50,530 bases of DNA, taken from the NCBI RefSeq assembly GCF_008014645.1, contig NZ_VOWY01000015.1:1-50530 (forward strand). The letters are read 5' to 3'. A model generated the notes under the pieces. It had not been told where the DNA came from and did no database searches. It was given only the letters and a program-made list of their open reading frames with translations. Shown piece after piece: positions 8,317 through 16,762 of this stretch; the stretch's first letter is position 1; each line of letters starts with the position of its first letter. The DNA is from Collinsella sp. BA40. Lineage in GTDB: Bacteria > Actinomycetota > Coriobacteriia > Coriobacteriales > Coriobacteriaceae. The translations under genes and the position numbers were made by a program.

Positions 8317-9984
8317 CTACCTCACCCCCCAGGGGGATGCGACCATGCGAAACGTCCTGCCCGTCCCGGGCTCCGTCACATGGCACGCGCACGCGGTGCA
8401 CGGGTCCACGCTGTGCACGACGCGCACGGCATCGAGCGGGCGGTCGATATCGGCCACCGGCGTACCCAGCAGCATCTCCTCGAGCGACCCGGGGCGGCCG
8501 CGCCAATCGGCGGGAGACAGGTTCCACGTGGAGGGGATGATCTCCTGATAGTGCGTCACGACGTCGTTCTCCACCCGCTCGGTATGGAGCAACGCCCCGC
8601 GCGGCGCCTCCCAAAGCCCCAGGCCCGTACCCGTCGTGCGCGCGGGCTCCACATGGTATTCGGCCTTGCCCGCACCTATCAAAGCCGCGAGCTCTTCGGC
8701 GTTCTGCTCCATCACGTCGCAGACGTAATCGGTCTCGAGCACGCGGGCGATCATGCGACCCGCCACGCAGTCGAAATCACCCAAGGGCAAGCCGGTCTTT
8801 GCCAGCGCCTCGTCGACGCGCGTCACCACGGGCTCCACGTTGCGAGCGTAGGCGGCCATCATGCGGGCGATGCCGCCGGCCTCGTACGACGCGCCGTCGT
8901 AGCGCGGCGCCTTCACCCAGGTGTATTTGTCATCCAGATTCTTGCCATCGCGCGGCCACAACGGCGCCGTCACGCCGTCTTCGGGGCGGAGCGGGGCATG
9001 GTTCTCGTAAAACGCATGAGCGGTATCCTCGGTGATGAGCGACGCGTCCACGTCTGAGATGGCGAGGCGCCCATCGGACGCAAGCACCACCATGCCCGCA
9101 GGCAGGTACCGACGGTTGAGCTCCCGGCTCGCATCATCGAGCACGCCGAACGATATGAAGCGCCCGGGGCCGCGCCCCATGCCCTTGATCCGCGGATAGC
9201 GCTCAACGAGCATATAGAGGTCGGGGATCATCGTAGCGCGTATCCAGGACTTGAGCTCCCGCACGCGAAAGACGATATCGTCGAGCTGATCGGTCGTGGG
9301 CACGAATGAGGTGCCGCCCGGAATCGCCGTCATCACATGGGGCATCTTGCCGCCGATGATCGCGCATATCTGCGACGCCTTCGCCTGGTTCTCGATACCC
9401 TCGAAGTAATGCGCCGTGGCAACCAGGTTCTCGGCAGGCGACAGCTTGTACGCGGGCGCCCCATCGACGTCGAGGCAGTCGAACCAGTTGCCCGTGAAGA
9501 TGGAGAGCTGGCCGCCCGCGGCGAACGTGCGCAACCGACCGAGCAGGCTTTCGAAATCCGCGCCCGACGTGCCGTAGCGCCGGCACACGTCGCACGCATC
9601 GGCCGCGCTCGCCTCGAGCGCCCCGAGCGGGTTGATATAGTCCAAGCCGGCGAGATTGTAGAACCACAGGATGGTCGAATGCAGGATCTGGGCGCCCTCG
9701 GCGATGTTGCGCACGAGGCGCGCCGCTTCGGGGATCCGGATGCCGTAGGCGTCCTCGGCGACGAAGCACGAGGTGTGCGCATGCGACACCGGGCAGATGC
9801 CGCAGATGCGCTCGGAGATGAGCGCCGCATCATAGGGCGTGTGCCCCACCAGGGCGTTCTCAAGCCCGCGATACAGGTTGCCGCACACCCAGGCCTTGGA
9901 CACCGCGCCGCCCTCAACCTCCATCTCGATAGAAAGGTGCCCCTCGATCCTGGATACCGGATCGACGACGGAATGCGCCATCAC
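8317..9984 (-). CDS. hyaB: [NiFe] hydrogenase large subunit
   Basis: Catalytic subunit oxidising H2 at the Ni-Fe(CN)2CO centre. The 555-residue protein has both nickel-ligand motifs: N-terminal RICGICPVSHAHTSC (about residues 60-74) and C-terminal DPCTACACH near residue 535. A tail of about 20 residues follows (VTEPGTG...WGVR), the expected cleavage peptide for the HyaD-type protease encoded downstream. The start overlaps the hyaA stop by four bases (ATGA). The family corresponds to membrane-bound group 1 uptake hydrogenases; the exact subgroup cannot be assigned by eye. The tail indicates that nickel-dependent maturation is retained. Confidence 0.97.
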   Translation of the reverse strand: MMAHSVVDPVSRIEGHLSIEMEVEGGAVSKAWVCGNLYRGLENALVGHTPYDAALISERICGICPVSHAHTSCFVAEDAYGIRIPEAARLVRNIAEGAQILHSTILWFYNLAGLDYINPLGALEASAADACDVCRRYGTSGADFESLLGRLRTFAAGGQLSIFTGNWFDCLDVDGAPAYKLSPAENLVATAHYFEGIENQAKASQICAIIGGKMPHVMTAIPGGTSFVPTTDQLDDIVFRVRELKSWIRATMIPDLYMLVERYPRIKGMGRGPGRFISFGVLDDASRELNRRYLPAGMVVLASDGRLAISDVDASLITEDTAHAFYENHAPLRPEDGVTAPLWPRDGKNLDDKYTWVKAPRYDGASYEAGGIARMMAAYARNVEPVVTRVDEALAKTGLPLGDFDCVAGRMIARVLETDYVCDVMEQNAEELAALIGAGKAEYHVEPARTTGTGLGLWEAPRGALLHTERVENDVVTHYQEIIPSTWNLSPADWRGRPGSLEEMLLGTPVADIDRPLDAVRVVHSVDPCTACACHVTEPGTGRTFRMVASPWGVR

Positions 9985-11324
9985 TCATCGCCTTCCTTCT
10001 TGCTCGACTCCTCCACGTGCGCCTGGGCGGCCTCGCGGGCAGCCCGACGCTCGGCGCGCTTCTTCTTCATGCGATCGATGTTCTTGGGCTCCAAGCCACG
10101 CGCATCCAGCTCGTCGTACAACCTCGCAGCCCGCTCGCCGGCCTCATGCGCCGCCTCGGTACCGTGCTTCACGTCCCAGCGCCGCTCGGCCTCGAAATCC
10201 GCTCCGCCGTCCACACGGCCCGCGAGCTTCATGCCCACCGCGTGAACCGACAGCGCTGCGCAGATCAGCCCCGTGCAGGCCAGGGCGGCCGCCGGCGGCT
10301 GGAATTGAAAATCGCCCAACGTCAGATCGCGATGCCGCTTGCGGAACGGCGCGCTCTCGTCCACCCAGTTGCGCTTGGGGTCCATGGGGTTGATCACGCC
10401 GCACCCGATGCATGGAGCGCCCGCCTCGACGCACCACGAAACCGAACGGTTCCACCTCGTGACCGGACAGGTCGAAAACGTCTGCGGTCCGCGGCAGCCC
10501 AGCGGATACAGGCAATATCCCTTTTCTTCCTCCGCGCTGCCGAACCGGTAGACGAACTCCCCGTTTTCGAAATGCCCGCGCCGAGGGCAGTTGTCGTGCA
10601 CGGTCTGCCCGAACAGCGCTGCCGGACGGCTCTTCGTGTCGAGCCGCGGCAAGCGTCCCGTGAGCGCATACTCCACGATCACGGCGATCAGCCATTCCGG
10701 ATTAGCCGGGCAGCAGGGAATGTTGACGACGGGCGTCTCGATACCCTGCTCAAGCAGATAGCGCTGCACGCCCATCGCATGCGCGTCGTTGGGCCGGGCT
10801 GCCATCCATCCGCCGTCGCACGCGCACGACCCCAGCGCCACCACCGCGTCGGCGCGCTCGGCCGCGGCCATAAGCGAGTCGATGCCCTTCACGCCGCCGA
10901 CGGCCAGCACGTTGCCGTCGAACGCGGTTGGCACCGCGCCCTCGTAGATAAGCAGGTAGCCGCCCGCCTCGATGGTTTCGCGCCGCACCTGCTCCAGCGA
11001 GCGTCCGGCCGCCGCCGACAGGGTCTCGCTGTAGTTGAGCGAGATGCTCTCCAGCACGAGCTCGCCAATATCGGGCGAGCCCGCCTGCGCGAGCGCCTCG
11101 GTGCACCCCGAGCACGACCCGCCCTCCATCCAGATAACGGGCAGTAGCCTCCCCGTCTTGCCCCGTGCCTCCAACGCCTCGGCGATCTTCGGCGCCGCCG
11201 TACTGGAAAACCCCAGCATCACGGCAAGGCCACCGCAATAGGCAAGAAACTCCCTGCGAGAAAAACCGTGCGCCACGAGGCGCTCGGCCAGCGTCGCATC
11301 CCGGACCCGCTGATCGATTCCCAT
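9981..11324 (-). CDS. hyaA: [NiFe] hydrogenase small subunit, Tat-exported
   Basis: Electron-transfer subunit carrying Fe-S clusters between the active site and cytochrome b. The start at 11324 (MGIDQRV) follows GGGAGGTG, giving 447 residues. The leader has a twin-arginine signal (SRREFLAYCGG, then a hydrophobic stretch), so the heterodimer is exported folded. Cluster ligands are visible: the proximal site in EGGSCSGCTE, SCACDGG and NIPCCPANPEW, and distal/medial sites in the C-rich block CLYPLGCRGP...CIGCG. A C-terminal hydrophobic helix (ALACTGLICAALSVHAVGM) anchors it to the membrane. The tail beyond it is unusually long (about 75 residues), charged and Lys/Arg/Glu-rich, and would lie in the cytoplasm. 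Confidence 0.96.
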   Translation of the reverse strand: MGIDQRVRDATLAERLVAHGFSRREFLAYCGGLAVMLGFSSTAAPKIAEALEARGKTGRLLPVIWMEGGSCSGCTEALAQAGSPDIGELVLESISLNYSETLSAAAGRSLEQVRRETIEAGGYLLIYEGAVPTAFDGNVLAVGGVKGIDSLMAAAERADAVVALGSCACDGGWMAARPNDAHAMGVQRYLLEQGIETPVVNIPCCPANPEWLIAVIVEYALTGRLPRLDTKSRPAALFGQTVHDNCPRRGHFENGEFVYRFGSAEEEKGYCLYPLGCRGPQTFSTCPVTRWNRSVSWCVEAGAPCIGCGVINPMDPKRNWVDESAPFRKRHRDLTLGDFQFQPPAAALACTGLICAALSVHAVGMKLAGRVDGGADFEAERRWDVKHGTEAAHEAGERAARLYDELDARGLEPKNIDRMKKKRAERRAAREAAQAHVEESSKKEGDE

Positions 11325-11485
11325 CGCTCCACCTCCCTGGAACCGCACGCCCGCCTGCGGGCGGCGCGTCGCACCTCACGTGGCGCCGCGAAACGCAGGC
11401 GAATACCACCCGCAGCGCCTCGTTCGACCATAGGCACGAGCACCAGACGCCGCGCCCACATCGGGCAACATAGCCGCAAACGCAC

Positions 11486-11533
11486 GAAGCGCCCGCGCCC
11501 TTCCCGCACATGCGGGCCGGGCACGGGCGCTTC
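11486..11533 (-). terminator. Hairpin terminator after the permease gene
   Basis: GAAGCGCCCG (11486-11495) pairs with CGGGCGCTTC (11524-11533). An inner CCCGCA/TGCGGG helix extends the structure to one long rod. It lies 30 bases beyond the AI-2E permease stop. The downstream T content on the minus strand is poor (GTGCGTTTG), so efficiency is uncertain. Confidence 0.65.
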
Positions 11534-11563
11534 CATGCAGAAGAGATGACCGGGAGGCAGGCC

Positions 11564-12667
11564 TTATGCCGCCTTGCGCGCGAGCTTCATCTTGGTGTCG
11601 TCGCGCACCAGCGTATAGATGACCGACGCCAGCGGGATGAAGAACACGATGCCGATGACGCCGAAAAGCTTGCCGCCCACCAGCGCGGCCAGCAGGGCCC
11701 ACATGGGCGCCAGACCCACCGAACCGCCTACGACGCGCGGATAGATAAACTGGTTCTCCACGAACTGCGTCGCCAGATATACCACCAGGCACACCGGCGC
11801 CTGCAAGGGATTGGCAAGCAGCGTGAGCACCACGCCCGCAGCTCCCGAGAGGAGCGCGCCCACATAGGGCACGAACGCGCATAGGCCGGTGAGGTAGGCG
11901 GTGATGCCCGCGTATGGCAGGCCGAACAGCTTGAACGTCGTATACATGAGGCAGCTCAAGATGATGGCCTCGACGAACTGACCGGAAAGAAACTTCGCAT
12001 AGGTCTCGCACGCGAGATTGCCCGCGAAGCGAATCTTGTTCACCACCGACTCGGGCAGGTTGGCCTGGGCGATCATGAGCGCCTGGCGCGAGAACGTGTG
12101 CTTTCCCAGCAGCAAGTAGATGGCGATCACCATGCCCAGCATCATGTTGCCAGCCGTCAAGATCGTCGACTTAGCCAGAGCCGTCGCCGAACCCACGAAC
12201 GACGGCGCATCCATGGCGCCGGAACTCTCAAGGTCGCTCAGCTGCTTGACCAAGCCCGACAGGTCGACGCCGCTTTCCTCGGCGAACGCGATCCACTCCG
12301 GGATCTTTTGCTGCGCGAGCGGAATGATGGTGCGGCCCGATTCGATGAGCTCGGGGATCACCAGCGCCACCGCGCCCACAAACGCCAAGACGATGCCGGC
12401 CAGCGTGATGAGCAGGCTCAACAGGCGCACCGGCCCTACGGGAAACTCGCGGCCCAGCCTGTCGCCCAGCTGGTTGAACATGCGCTCGAGACCCGACATG
12501 GGCACGTTGAGCACGAAGGCGAAGATCGCGCCGATGAGCACGGGCAGCAACAGCTGCGCCACCTTCGACAGCGCGTCGAACACCACCGACAGGTGCGTCA
12601 TGCCCACATACAACAGCACGCCGAACGCCACGAGGAACATGGCGTCCCTCATCTTCTTATTGTCCAC
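11564..12667 (-). CDS. AI-2E family permease (PF01594 type)
   Basis: Polytopic membrane protein of the AI-2E/YtgP-like permease family. Characterised members export autoinducer-2 or act as Na+/H+ antiporters, so the substrate is unknown. About 367 residues with seven to eight hydrophobic helices, including FLVAFGVLLYVGMTHLSVV, a LLPVLIGAIFAFVLNVPM segment, and a C-terminal pair ending IPLASVIYTLVRDDTKMK. The family's conserved C-terminal block FVENQFIYPRVVGGSVGL is clear. The start is probably GTG at 12667, preceded by GGGGAGG; ATG at 12652 is the alternative. It overlaps the preceding GT8 gene by 11 bases, suggesting cotranscription. Confidence 0.9.
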   Translation of the reverse strand: MDNKKMRDAMFLVAFGVLLYVGMTHLSVVFDALSKVAQLLLPVLIGAIFAFVLNVPMSGLERMFNQLGDRLGREFPVGPVRLLSLLITLAGIVLAFVGAVALVIPELIESGRTIIPLAQQKIPEWIAFAEESGVDLSGLVKQLSDLESSGAMDAPSFVGSATALAKSTILTAGNMMLGMVIAIYLLLGKHTFSRQALMIAQANLPESVVNKIRFAGNLACETYAKFLSGQFVEAIILSCLMYTTFKLFGLPYAGITAYLTGLCAFVPYVGALLSGAAGVVLTLLANPLQAPVCLVVYLATQFVENQFIYPRVVGGSVGLAPMWALLAALVGGKLFGVIGIVFFIPLASVIYTLVRDDTKMKLARKAA

Positions 12668-13517
12668 AGCCTCCCCTTTCGCCGCACGCGCGCGCATCCG
12701 CGCGCGCGGCGATCGACATGTAGTTCTTGTACAGCGCGTCGAAACGACCGCGGTAGCCCGGGTTCCACGGTTTGTCGCGCCCGCAATAGTGCAGGATGCC
12801 CGTATGCTCCATCACCCATGCCATCGTGCTCGTGCCACCGGTGCGCACCAGGTAATCCGTGTATTTGCGTGCGTCGTAGTTCCACAGGTTATCGGGAACC
12901 TCCACGGTCTGGTCGCCGTAGAGCGCGTTGAAGATATCCTGGTCGGGAAAGACGATCTCGGCGTCGTGCTCGCCCGCGAACGCCATGAGCTCCGCCGGAT
13001 CGACCACGCGTCGGGCCGCCGGCGCATCCATCAAGATCACGCCCGTGTTGAAGTACGCGCCCTTCGTGTCGAGGCGGATGCGGTTGAGCCCGGTCACGGG
13101 ATGGATGGCATCGAGATGCGAGGCCGCGGCGAACGCCCGGCCCTTCAGGTCCGTCTCGATCAGGGGACGCAGCGGATTGATCACCAATATGTCGGGATCA
13201 AGATAGAGGAGGCGCCCGTCGATATCATCCAGCACATGGGCGGCCAGCATGCGATAGTACATTTCCTGGGGATAGCGCTTGCTCGAGCGCGCCCCCTCGA
13301 ATGCCGCCCGCTCGATGGCATGCGCCTCGAAGCGCACGCCCACCGCTGCGCAAAACGCGTCCATAGCGGCCAGATTTCCAGCATCTATGGTGCTGTGCAG
13401 CACATGGAGCCTAAAGGTCTCACCTGGATTGTTGATAACGCACGAGACCACCGTGCGCCGCAGCGGTTGCAGATAGGCCGCATCGCACGTCGCCACGAGC
13501 TCTATGCTGTCGCGCAT
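12657..13517 (-). CDS. Glycosyltransferase family 8 (LgtC-like)
   Basis: Retaining GT-A-fold glycosyltransferase, using UDP-hexose to extend a cell-surface glycan. In the 286-residue protein the metal-binding DxD appears as YLDPDILV (about residues 103-110). The sugar-binding FNTGVILMD and the DQDIFNALY and HYCGRDKPWN blocks also match family 8. No signal peptide is present, so it acts on the cytoplasmic face. The ATG at 13517 follows GGGGGAAA. The acceptor is unknown. The overlap with the downstream permease hints at an operon but not at a shared pathway. Confidence 0.9.
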   Translation of the reverse strand: MRDSIELVATCDAAYLQPLRRTVVSCVINNPGETFRLHVLHSTIDAGNLAAMDAFCAAVGVRFEAHAIERAAFEGARSSKRYPQEMYYRMLAAHVLDDIDGRLLYLDPDILVINPLRPLIETDLKGRAFAAASHLDAIHPVTGLNRIRLDTKGAYFNTGVILMDAPAARRVVDPAELMAFAGEHDAEIVFPDQDIFNALYGDQTVEVPDNLWNYDARKYTDYLVRTGGTSTMAWVMEHTGILHYCGRDKPWNPGYRGRFDALYKNYMSIAARADARACGERGGCGQ

Positions 13518-13659
13518 CTCGGCTTTCCCCCTCGTCTCTCATCTCCCATTGCAGTTGCACCGCGCGCTTGTAGCCCGGCGCGCCCCTATACGCAAAGGCG
13601 CCGCCGTCGTTGCCGCACAAAGCCCACGACGGTGGCGTCTTCCATCGAATCGCCCGCAC

Positions 13660-13685
13660 GCAACCAAGATTACAACCCTGGTTGC
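13660..13685 (-). other. Hairpin downstream of rubrerythrin gene
   Basis: GCAACCA (13660-13666) and TGGTTGC (13679-13685) form a 7-bp stem, 12 bases after the rubrerythrin stop. No T-tract follows on the minus strand. It may be a weak terminator or an RNA-end structure. The rest of the 180-base gap before the GT8 gene shows nothing else. Confidence 0.4.
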
Positions 13686-13697
13686 GCGATGCGCTCA

Positions 13698-14237
13698 TTA
13701 GTAGTTAACGACCTGCTCCTCGAAATACGCCTTCGGATGGGCGCACACGGGGCACAGCTCGGGGGCAGCGGGACCAACATGGAGATGGCCGCAGTTCAGG
13801 CACTTCCACACCTTCACGCCCTCGCGCTCGAAGACCTCGCCCGCTTCCACGCGCTCGGCCAGCTTGCGATAGCGCTCCTCGTGGGCCTTCTCAACGGCGC
13901 CCACGCCGCGGAATTTAGCGGCGATATCCTTAAAGCCCTCCTCATCGGCGGTCTTTGCAAACTCATCGTACATGGTGGTCCACTCGTAGTTCTCACCCGA
14001 CGCGGCATCCAGCAGGTTGTCGAGCGTGCCCGGTACCTCGCCGCCGTGCAGGTATTTGAACCAAAGCTTCGCGTGCTCGGACTCGTTCAGCGCGGTCTCC
14101 ATGAAGATGTCGGAGATCTGCACGTAACCGTCCTTCTTCGCCTTGGAAGCATAATAGCGGTACTTCGTATGCGCCTGCGACTCACCGGCGAAAGCGGTCT
14201 CGAGGTTCTTCTTAGTTTGCGAGTTCTCGAAGTCCAT
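13698..14237 (-). CDS. rbr: Rubrerythrin
   Basis: Peroxide reductase of anaerobes, in the cytoplasm. The 179-residue protein has an N-terminal ferritin-like di-iron domain with the expected Glu/His set ([38 protein letters not shown]). The C-terminal rubredoxin-type Fe(Cys)4 domain is intact (WKCLNCGH...[11 protein letters not shown]). The start at 14237 (MDFENSQTK) follows GAGAGGA; longer upstream frames lack support. It is isolated by intergenic gaps on both sides and is probably monocistronic. It fits an oxygen-sensitive lifestyle alongside PFOR and hydrogenase. Confidence 0.96.
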   Translation of the reverse strand: MDFENSQTKKNLETAFAGESQAHTKYRYYASKAKKDGYVQISDIFMETALNESEHAKLWFKYLHGGEVPGTLDNLLDAASGENYEWTTMYDEFAKTADEEGFKDIAAKFRGVGAVEKAHEERYRKLAERVEAGEVFEREGVKVWKCLNCGHLHVGPAAPELCPVCAHPKAYFEEQVVNY

Positions 14238-14394
14238 ACCAAAGGTCCTCTCTACCAACGATGCCGCATGGCAACACGGCCGGGGCGAAACGCGGCGACC
14301 ACCATGCGCGAGCGCCCGATGCGCTCGAACCATCTATACCCGCTCGCGCGCGCGGCTAACGCTCCATGCAGCTCGCACATCCATCCCCCATCGC

Positions 14395-15294
14395 TCATGA
14401 ACCGATGCGCCAGGCGTCGGGTGACACCTCCCGGCAGAAGCCCTCGCGTGCAAGCTCGTCCACAATAGACCGCACCTCGTCGCGAGCGACCGCCGGGCGC
14501 GCAGATGCCGCCTCGGACTCGTTGAGCGACGCCGCCAGCTCGTCCAGGGACAGCGCCGGCGCACCCGCCTCGCGAGCGCCCAGCAACACGCGAACCAGAT
14601 GGGCTCGTTTCTGGCGACGCGAGCCCTCGAACTTCGACTGCCTGGTATAGCTCTTGGACCGGCGCGATGGGTTGGGAACCGTCTTCTTGAGGTGCGCGCC
14701 GTAATCCAGCAGCGCGTAATACCACGAGCGCGGCGTATCTTCGGCATCCACGGGCTCGGCCCACCCATCCTCCGGCGGCCCCGGGCAGGCCCGGACGATC
14801 TGCGGCACGAGCTCGCGATCGGGCACGGCGGGAACATCGGGGAAGAAATGATGCAGGAAGACCGTTCGCACGTTCGTCTCCAGATACACCCCGGGCAGGT
14901 CGAAGGCGAACGAGCGGATACCCTGCGCCGTCGCGGGCCCTATCCCCGGCAGAGCGCACAGCTCCTTCACATCGCAGGGGAAGACGCCGTCATATGACTC
15001 CACGAGCGTTTCGGCAGCAGATTTCAATGCCAGCGCACGACGGTTGTAGCCCATTCCCTGCCACGCTGCGAGCACGTCGCCCACCGGGGCCTCCGCCAGG
15101 GCGAATACGCTGGGAAACCGCTCCAGCCACTCCTCCCAGCGCGTCAGGACGCGCGGTACCTGCGTCTGCTGCAGCATGACCTCCGAGATCCAGATGGCAT
15201 ACGGATCGCGCGTATCGCGCCACGGAAGGTCGCGATACAGGCGAACCCCCTCCGCTCGTACATGTGCGCGAAAGGGGTTCGTCGGTTCATTCAT
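14395..15294 (-). CDS. MutY-like DNA glycosylase lacking Fe-S cluster
   Basis: HhH-GPD superfamily protein, 299 residues, nearest in motif order to A/G-specific adenine glycosylase MutY. The MutY catalytic Glu is present in WISEVMLQQTQV (Glu38) and the helix-hairpin-helix LPGIGPATAQG is at 114-124. At the catalytic Asp position, however, the protein reads LETNVRTVF, with Glu139 where MutY has Asp in its DGNV motif. The C-terminal [4Fe-4S] cysteines are absent: the corresponding stretch (KSYTRQSKFEGSRRQKR) has none. The region beyond looks like a small helical domain rather than the NUDIX-like MutY C-terminus. The start at 15294 follows GAGGAGATCAAT. Whether it still removes adenine opposite 8-oxoG is uncertain. 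Confidence 0.85.
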   Translation of the reverse strand: MNEPTNPFRAHVRAEGVRLYRDLPWRDTRDPYAIWISEVMLQQTQVPRVLTRWEEWLERFPSVFALAEAPVGDVLAAWQGMGYNRRALALKSAAETLVESYDGVFPCDVKELCALPGIGPATAQGIRSFAFDLPGVYLETNVRTVFLHHFFPDVPAVPDRELVPQIVRACPGPPEDGWAEPVDAEDTPRSWYYALLDYGAHLKKTVPNPSRRSKSYTRQSKFEGSRRQKRAHLVRVLLGAREAGAPALSLDELAASLNESEAASARPAVARDEVRSIVDELAREGFCREVSPDAWRIGS

Positions 15295-15340
15295 ATTGAT
15301 CTCCTCGCTGGTGTGGACGAGGAGCCAAGACGCCAAGCGC

Positions 15341-15829
15341 TTACTTGGCCTTCTTGCATGCCTCGCCGCATGATGCGTACTCGGCAAACCGGTCGCGATC
15401 GGCAAACATGGGGTCGACGGCGGGGCTTACGCGACAGTTCACAACATCGTCGAGCGTAACGGAATCGAGATAGCTGTGAATCAACGCCTGGGCACCCATC
15501 CAGATGGGATGATAGCAGCAGAAGCCCATGCGCGCGCACTCGCCATCCAGCGCGGTGCAATCATTCATAACCAGCGGCCCCTGGATGGCCTCGACGATCG
15601 CACGGATGGTGACCTCCGTCGGGTCGAGCTTGAGGCGCATACCGCCATGGACGCCTCGCAGGCTCTCGACGATACCTGCCTGCACCAGGCCATGCTGAAT
15701 GGAGCGAGCAAATGAGTAGGGAACGTCAACCGCCTCGGCGGCAGTACGGACAGAAAGAAGACCGCCGTCGCTCTGCACCAGCATGGCCAGCATGCGGAGA
15801 GCGTAGTCGGTCTTGCGGGAGATGTTCAT
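15341..15829 (-). CDS. Rrf2-family transcriptional regulator, probable Fe-S sensor
   Basis: Winged-helix regulator of the IscR/NsrR/RirA family. The 162-residue protein starts MNISRKTDYALRML, the typical Rrf2 N-terminus, followed by the recognition helix region (PYSFARSIQHGLVQAGIVES) and the wing (GVHGGMRL). A cysteine cluster CTALDGECARMGFCC (C-x6-C-x5-C-C, about residues 100-115) is where Fe-S-binding members coordinate their cluster, so redox or NO sensing is likely. ATG at 15829 follows GAGGAGCAGAG. A palindrome at 15892-15915, 63 bases upstream, is a plausible autoregulatory site. The mutY-like gene follows after 46 bases and may be cotranscribed. Confidence 0.92.
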   Translation of the reverse strand: MNISRKTDYALRMLAMLVQSDGGLLSVRTAAEAVDVPYSFARSIQHGLVQAGIVESLRGVHGGMRLKLDPTEVTIRAIVEAIQGPLVMNDCTALDGECARMGFCCYHPIWMGAQALIHSYLDSVTLDDVVNCRVSPAVDPMFADRDRFAEYASCGEACKKAK

Positions 15830-16167
15830 CTCTGCTCCTCGTTCTAACAGGACACGCCCCGATGATCCGGGGATTCCGAAGGGTCTTCCATATGCGTACA
15901 AGGTACCTTACGCATACATAACGAGTACTCTATCACAATGAATCGTATATAAACAGCTGTTACAAACAATTGCCAGCGCCTATTCAGTTGGCAACATAAA
16001 AAAACAGAATAGGCAGGTAGGTGACCGTTTTTATCCCAGGACAACCCTGTTCCCTCGCTGGGATCGCCGATGCTCAGACGCACACCCCATACAGGATAAA
16101 CTGTAAAAAGTCGCGCTTTGATGCCTCTATAATGAATAGAATGGCGTCGCAACGTGCCTTCTTAAGC
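15830..16167. other. Gene-free AT-richer intergenic region
   Basis: Between the Rrf2-type gene and the first tRNA-Asp terminator. G+C is visibly lower than in neighbouring coding DNA. It contains the palindrome at 15892-15915 and probably the Rrf2-type promoter. No supported coding sequence was found on either strand. Confidence 0.6.
15892..15915. promoter_or_regulatory. Palindromic operator candidate upstream of rrf2-type gene
   Basis: Seven-base arms ATGCGTA (15892-15898) and TACGCAT (15909-15915) enclose the overlapping perfect palindrome AAGGTACCTT (15900-15909). It lies 63 bases upstream of the Rrf2-type start, in an AT-richer segment where a promoter is expected. Nested dyad symmetry suits a dimeric winged-helix regulator. 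The binding protein is inferred, not shown. Confidence 0.5.
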
Positions 16168-16193
16168 AAAAAGCCCCGCCGAAGCGGGGCTTT
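16168..16193 (-). terminator. Terminator of first tRNA-Asp
   Basis: Stem GCCCCGC/GCGGGGC with a four-base loop (16173-16190), followed on the minus strand by TTTTT. It begins 13 bases past the tRNA 3' end. An almost identical copy follows the second tRNA-Asp at 16538. Confidence 0.92.
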
Positions 16194-16202
16194 ACAAGCA
16201 AA

Positions 16203-16279
<77 letters not shown>

Positions 16280-16304
16280 AACAGCGCGTGCTGCTGCAAG
16301 AGCT

Positions 16305-16334
16305 ATTATACGCAGATGGGAACGGGAAACACAA
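16305..16334 (-). promoter_or_regulatory. Promoter of first tRNA-Asp
   Basis: Minus strand -35 TTGTGT (16329-16334), 18-base spacer and perfect -10 TATAAT (16305-16310), about 25 bases before the tRNA 5' end. The same elements recur upstream of the second copy. Confidence 0.85.
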
Positions 16335-16537
16335 CACCTATCTTATGGAGATATCATAGAGAGCTACGTCACGTTCCCAGCTGCTCGATATGGAAGCCGA
16401 AGATGCGGCTTGGGTACAGGCTCCTCCGCAATTCGCAAGCCCTTGGCACGCGGCCACGATCGACACACGTTCCAAGGCGCGCCCCATCGCTCCATTCCGA
16501 AGCGACGACCTGATGCAGGATTCAAGCAACTGATAAA

Positions 16538-16565
16538 GAAAAAGCCCCGCCGAAGCGGGGCTTTA
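16538..16565 (-). terminator. Terminator of second tRNA-Asp
   Basis: Same GCCCCGC/GCGGGGC hairpin as at 16168, followed by TTTTTC on the minus strand, 12 bases beyond the tRNA end. It should keep each tRNA as a separate transcript. Confidence 0.92.
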
Positions 16566-16573
16566 CAAGCAAA

Positions 16574-16650
<77 letters not shown>

Positions 16651-16675
16651 AACAGCGTGTGCTGCTGCGAGAGCT

Positions 16676-16705
16676 ATTATACGCAGATGGGAACGGGAAA
16701 CACAA
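16676..16705 (-). promoter_or_regulatory. Promoter of second tRNA-Asp
   Basis: Minus strand -35 TTGTGT (16700-16705), 18-base spacer, -10 TATAAT (16676-16681). The spacer is identical to that of the first copy, so the promoter was duplicated with the gene. Confidence 0.85.
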
Positions 16706-16762
16706 CAACAATTTTAAATTATTTTACCCGCCCCGCCGATCCAGTCAGAGCGCTGCACGGCG

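Noticed and set aside
16390-16533. 47-codon open frame between the two tRNA-Asp genes (MEAEDAAWVQAPP...)
   Set aside because: No ribosome binding site, no recognisable motif, and it lies between tandem tRNA units where no gene is expected.
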